Program-made: the position numbers and the translations under genes | In this document: positions 60,676 through 64,000 of the stretch, in pieces | How positions within the stretch are numbered: the stretch's first letter is position 1 | Layout of the letters: every line of letters starts with the position of its first letter | Notes under the pieces: generated by a model | What the model was told of the DNA's origin: nothing | Databases searched by the model: none | The model's input: the letters and a program-made list of their open reading frames with translations, nothing else | NCBI GenBank assembly: GCA_947510165.1 | Contig: CANNSB010000006.1 | Coordinates: forward strand, 1 to 64,000 | Direction: 5' to 3' | Origin: an uncultured Clostridia bacterium | GTDB lineage: Bacteria; Bacillota; Clostridia; Oscillospirales; Ruminococcaceae | Length of the DNA: 64,000 nucleotides

Positions 60676-61725
60676 TTGAAAACATATTTAGTTACAGGTG
60701 GAGCTGGATTTATAGGATCTAATTTTATACTGTATATGATTAAAAAATATGGAGATAGTGTTAGAATAATAAATGTAGATAGTTTAACTTATGCAGGAAA
60801 TTTAAAAAATTTAGAATCTGTTTTAGATAGTGATAATTACAAATTTTTTAAAGAGGATATATGTAATTATAATGAAATAAAGTCTATATTTAAAAAATAT
60901 GATATAGACTATGTTGTGAATTTTGCAGCAGAAAGCCATGTAGATAGAAGTATAGAAAATCCTGAAATATTTGCTAAAACAAATATTTTAGGGACACTAA
61001 ATTTATTAAATATAAGTAAAGAAATATGGGAAATTTCTGACGGAGTTTATAAAGCTGGTGTTAAATTTTTGCAGGTTTCTACAGATGAAGTTTATGGGTC
61101 TTTAGGAGACACAGGATATTTCTTAGAAGAAACACCAATAGATCCACACAGCCCGTATTCGTCTAGCAAAGCATCGGCTGATTTATTTGTAAAAGCATAT
61201 AGTGACACATATAAACTGCCAATTAATATAACTAGATGTTCAAATAACTATGGACCATATCAATTTCCAGAAAAACTGATTCCTCTTATAATAAACAATG
61301 TGCTAAATAAAAAGCATATTCCGATATATGGAGATGGTCTACAGATAAGAGATTGGTTATATGTTAATGACCATTGTCGGGCAATAGATATGGTTATTAA
61401 TAGTGGGAGTTTATCAGAAGTTTATAACATCGGTGGTCATAACGAAAAAACAAATATTTATATAGTTAAAACTGTTATAGGTTATATGAAGAGCAAGTAT
61501 AATATAATATATGATGAAAATTTGATTAAATATGTTGAAGATAGAAAAGGGCATGATAGAAGGTATGGGATAGACCCATCTAAGATACAAAAAGATATTG
61601 GATGGAGTCCAGAAATTATGTTTGACAAAGGGATAACATTTACTATAGACTGGTATATGGAAAATAAAGAATGGATATCAGAAGTTACCTCTGGAGAATA
61701 TCAAGACTATTATAAAAATATATAA
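60676..61725 (+). CDS. rfbB: dTDP-glucose 4,6-dehydratase
   Basis: 349 residues. NAD-binding GGAGFIGSNF at residue 8, AAESHVDRSI near 88, VSTDEVYG near 135 with catalytic Asp-Glu, and YSSSKAS near 165 (YxxxK). TRCSNNYGPYQFPEKLIP and DRKGHDRRYGID are RmlB signatures. It converts dTDP-glucose to the 4-keto-6-deoxy sugar. TTG start after AGGAGATG, 11 bp after rfbD. Confidence 0.97.
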   Translation: MKTYLVTGGAGFIGSNFILYMIKKYGDSVRIINVDSLTYAGNLKNLESVLDSDNYKFFKEDICNYNEIKSIFKKYDIDYVVNFAAESHVDRSIENPEIFAKTNILGTLNLLNISKEIWEISDGVYKAGVKFLQVSTDEVYGSLGDTGYFLEETPIDPHSPYSSSKASADLFVKAYSDTYKLPINITRCSNNYGPYQFPEKLIPLIINNVLNKKHIPIYGDGLQIRDWLYVNDHCRAIDMVINSGSLSEVYNIGGHNEKTNIYIVKTVIGYMKSKYNIIYDENLIKYVEDRKGHDRRYGIDPSKIQKDIGWSPEIMFDKGITFTIDWYMENKEWISEVTSGEYQDYYKNI

Positions 61726-61742
61726 GATAGAAGGAATTTTAT

Positions 61743-62288
61743 ATGGGATGTTTTAAATTTATAGAAACAGAGATAGAGGGTTTATTTATAATAGAAACAA
61801 AAGTTTTTGGAGATAATAGAGGATATTTTTTAGAATCATATAATTATGAAGATTTTAAAGCAAATGGATTAGATATGACTTTTGTTCAAGACAATCAATC
61901 GGGATCTGTTAAAAATGTTCTTAGAGGGCTCCATTTTCAAAAAAATAATCCACAAGGAAAACTTGTTAGGGTTTTAAAAGGTGAAGTTTTAGATGTGGTA
62001 GTAGACATTAGAGAAAAAAGCAAAACTTTTGGAAAATGGAAGTCTGTTTTATTAAATGAAAAAAATAGAACAATGTTTTATGTTCCAGAGGGTTTTGCAC
62101 ATGGATTTGTAGTTAGATCTGATTATGCAGAATTTGCATATAAATGTACAAATTTTTATGATCCTTCTGATGAAGGTGGATTAATATGGAATGATCCAGA
62201 AGTTGGGATAGATTGGCAAATAGATAATTTGTCAGATATTAGTTTATCTGATAAAGATAAAAAGAATCCATTTTTAAAAGAACTATAA
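61743..62288 (+). CDS. rfbC: dTDP-4-dehydrorhamnose 3,5-epimerase
   Basis: 181 residues, cupin fold. DNRGYFLESYN near residue 26, VLRGLHFQ near 60 (catalytic His), VRVLKGEVLDVVVDIR near 76, FAHGFVV near 118 and YKCTNFYDP near 138 are RmlC signatures. It epimerises C3 and C5 before the RfbD reduction. ATG after GAAGGA, 17 bp after rfbB. Completes the dTDP-L-rhamnose pathway in this locus. Confidence 0.97.
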   Translation: MGCFKFIETEIEGLFIIETKVFGDNRGYFLESYNYEDFKANGLDMTFVQDNQSGSVKNVLRGLHFQKNNPQGKLVRVLKGEVLDVVVDIREKSKTFGKWKSVLLNEKNRTMFYVPEGFAHGFVVRSDYAEFAYKCTNFYDPSDEGGLIWNDPEVGIDWQIDNLSDISLSDKDKKNPFLKEL

Positions 62289-62334
62289 ATATAAATACAA
62301 ATACAAATAAATTTTTATAGTTAGGGGGGATATA

Positions 62335-63111
62335 TTGAAATATTATATAAAAACATTTAATAAATATTTATATCTTTTATTTAATCTTATATCAAGAGAT
62401 TTTAAAATTAAATATAGAAGATCTATATTGGGAATTTTATGGAGTATATTAAATCCAGTTTTAATGATGGTGGTTATTACTGCAGTATTTTTAAATTTGT
62501 TTAAATTTGAAATTGACAATTTTCCTATCTATTATCTAACAGGATCAACTATATTTTCTTTTTTTACAGATGCAACAACATCTTCTATGACATCTATAGT
62601 TGGGTCTGGACAGATAATAAAAAAAGTATATATTCCAAAATATATATTTCCTTTACAAAAATGCCTATTTTCATTTGTAAACTTATTTTTCTCACTTATA
62701 GCATTGATTATAATGATAATCATTTTAAAATTCAAGATAACATATACAGTTATGCTAGCACCAATACCAATAATATATATACTTATTTTTGCATTAGGAA
62801 TTAGTTTAATATTATCGTCTTTAACAGTATTTTTTCGAGATATAGTTCATTTGTACGGAGTTATAACAACTATTTGGATGTATTTTACACCTATAATATA
62901 CCCAGAAAATATATTAAGTGATAGTATGCTTAAATTAATTTCATTTAACCCACTATATTATTATGTAGGATATTTTAGAGATGTTGTTATGTATGGAAAA
63001 ATACCAAGTTTAAGAGTTAATATTATATGTATACTTTTTTCTCTTATAACACTATTGTTAGGATCTATAATTTTTAAGCGAACTCAAGATAAATTTGTAC
63101 TACACATATAA
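62335..63111 (+). CDS. ABC-2 type polysaccharide exporter permease (TagG/Wzm-like)
   Basis: 258 residues with six hydrophobic helices. DFKIKYRRSILGILWSILNPV near residue 22, in pieces, is the classic TagG/Wzm amphipathic N-terminus, and SSLTVFFRDIVHLYG near 163 with FTPIIYPENIL near 183 follow the family. It forms the channel that exports a lipid-linked polymer. TTG start after GGGGGGATA. Pairs with the ATPase 24 bp downstream. Confidence 0.93.
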   Translation: MKYYIKTFNKYLYLLFNLISRDFKIKYRRSILGILWSILNPVLMMVVITAVFLNLFKFEIDNFPIYYLTGSTIFSFFTDATTSSMTSIVGSGQIIKKVYIPKYIFPLQKCLFSFVNLFFSLIALIIMIIILKFKITYTVMLAPIPIIYILIFALGISLILSSLTVFFRDIVHLYGVITTIWMYFTPIIYPENILSDSMLKLISFNPLYYYVGYFRDVVMYGKIPSLRVNIICILFSLITLLLGSIIFKRTQDKFVLHI

Positions 63112-63135
63112 ATAGATAAGATAGGAGATATATGT

Positions 63136-63861
63136 ATGAACTCGGTGCAGATATCTAATGTTTCTATGCATTTTAATACAAATAGACAAAAAATAAATAA
63201 TTTAAAAGAATATTTTATAGGTTTAGTAAAAAGAGAGATTGATTACGATAAATTTATAGCGTTAAATGATATAAATTTTGATATTGAAAAAGGAAGTGTT
63301 GTGGGAATAGTTGGCTTAAATGGAAGTGGAAAAAGCACACTATTAAAGTTAATAGCAGGTGTTTTGAAGCCAACAAAAGGAAAAGTATTGGTTACAGGAG
63401 TTATAGCTCCTTTAATAGAGCTTGGTGCTGGATTTGACATGGATTTGACAGCTAGGGAGAATATATATTTAAATGGGGCTGTTTTAGGATTTAGTAAAAA
63501 GATGATCCAAAGTAAATTTGAAGATATTGTTGATTTTTCTGAAGTTCGAGAGTTTATTGATGTTCCCATGAAAAATTATTCTTCTGGAATGGTCGCAAGA
63601 ATAGCGTTTGCAATAGCAACAATCGTTAATCCAGACATTTTAATAGTTGATGAAATTTTATCTGTAGGAGATTTCTTATTTCAAAAAAAATGTGAAGATA
63701 GAATTTCAGAGATGATGCAGAATAATACAACTGTTATAATTGTTTCTCATAGTATAGAACAGATAGAAAGACTTTGTAAAAAAGTTATTTGGATTGAAAA
63801 AGGAATAGTTAAAATGAATGATAGTGTTGATATTGTTTGTGAAGCTTATAAAAATAGTTAA
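63136..63861 (+). CDS. ABC transporter ATP-binding protein (TagH/Wzt-like)
   Basis: 241 residues. Walker A GIVGLNGSGKSTLLKLIAG near residue 57; the family-specific IAPLIELGAGFD and LTARENIYLNGA; signature NYSSGMVARIAFAIA near 152; Walker B ILIVDEILSVGD near 178; H-loop IVSHS. No C-terminal carbohydrate-binding domain as in some Wzt or TagH proteins, so export probably does not depend on a chain-end tag read here. It energises the permease upstream for export of the rhamnose-containing polymer. Confidence 0.94.
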   Translation: MNSVQISNVSMHFNTNRQKINNLKEYFIGLVKREIDYDKFIALNDINFDIEKGSVVGIVGLNGSGKSTLLKLIAGVLKPTKGKVLVTGVIAPLIELGAGFDMDLTARENIYLNGAVLGFSKKMIQSKFEDIVDFSEVREFIDVPMKNYSSGMVARIAFAIATIVNPDILIVDEILSVGDFLFQKKCEDRISEMMQNNTTVIIVSHSIEQIERLCKKVIWIEKGIVKMNDSVDIVCEAYKNS

Positions 63862-63900
63862 ATAATGAGATATAGTTTTTAAGGCTATATCTCATTATTT
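63860..63900 (+). terminator. Terminator of the polysaccharide operon
   Basis: Sixteen-bp perfect arms (63860-63875 and 63885-63900) with a 9-nt loop; the right arm ends in T3. Confidence 0.8.
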
Positions 63901-63918
63901 TTGATGAGAGGGTATATT

Positions 63919-64000
63919 ATGAAACAAGAAGTATTAGATATTATAAAATATTATATTGATAGTGTAGATTCATTCGATTATAATAATATTATAGTAGAAA
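63919..64000 (+). CDS. Partial ORF running off the window
   Basis: ATG at 63919 after GAGAGGG opens a frame of 27 codons to the window edge, starting MKQEVLDIIKYYIDSVDS. Too short to identify. A new transcription unit after the polysaccharide terminator, possibly still part of the surface-glycan region. Confidence 0.5.
   Translation, partial: MKQEVLDIIKYYIDSVDSFDYNNIIVE

Overview
The window is a gene-dense stretch of a very AT-rich chromosome. By eye the GC content is below 30%, and A/T-ending codons dominate. It comes from a spore-forming Gram-positive anaerobe of the Clostridia type. The evidence is spoIIR, an alpha/beta small acid-soluble spore protein, a PdaA-type deacetylase, Prp-processed ribosomal protein L27, AddAB in place of RecBCD, MrnC, TagGH-like export, strong GGAGG ribosome binding sites and frequent TTG starts. 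I cannot name the species. No CRISPR array, insertion sequence, integrase or rRNA gene was seen.

Layout. 1-3 kb (minus strand): a Cys-containing small protein that may be spore-related, then a three-gene operon of a 32-aa membrane peptide, a GtrB-like polyprenyl-phosphate glycosyltransferase with an apparent ATT start, and a DUF6056-like polytopic membrane protein. 3-9 kb: PdaA-like deacetylase, M23 peptidase, then polA-rimI-tsaD (minus strand). 9-20 kb: housekeeping genes dusB, rplU-prp-rpmA, obgE, mrnC, yitT, yebC, bcp, rplS, lepB, rbgA, a fused rnhB-yraN, and a dipeptidase. 20-30 kb: proteostasis genes tig-clpP-clpX and lon, then engB, lysA, a methyltransferase and hslO. 30.2-30.65 kb: tRNA Val-Asp-Phe-Cys. 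30.7-40 kb: ispE, spoIIR, addB-addA, fba. 40-49 kb: transporters, an orphan holin-like protein, a mutarotase-like gene and sbcD-sbcC (mostly minus strand). 49-53 kb: SASP, rpmB, a second tRNA array (Val-Asp-Phe-Gly), glyA, rarA, tpx. 53.6-55.9 kb: a two-gene OpuF-type compatible-solute ABC transporter. 56-64 kb: an unidentified gene, then a surface-polysaccharide locus with two rhamnosyltransferase-like GT2 enzymes, rfbADBC for dTDP-L-rhamnose, and an ABC-2 exporter pair.

How the genes work together. Tig, ClpXP and Lon form a protein quality-control block. Prp trims L27, and its gene lies between rplU and rpmA. RbgA, Obg, EngB and MrnC serve ribosome assembly. AddAB, SbcCD, PolA and RarA serve DNA repair. 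The rfb, GT2 and ABC genes make and export a rhamnose-containing wall polymer, while the gtr-like operon at the left end probably decorates a surface glycan.

Most notable departures from the usual: an RNase HII-YraN fusion; basic extensions on RbgA (N-terminal) and trigger factor (C-terminal); a 263-bp tRNA triplet present twice, 19.6 kb apart; apparent non-AUG/GUG/UUG initiation; two tiny membrane peptides, each ending at the next gene's ribosome binding site; and a 17-bp perfect inverted repeat bracketing a TATAAT box.
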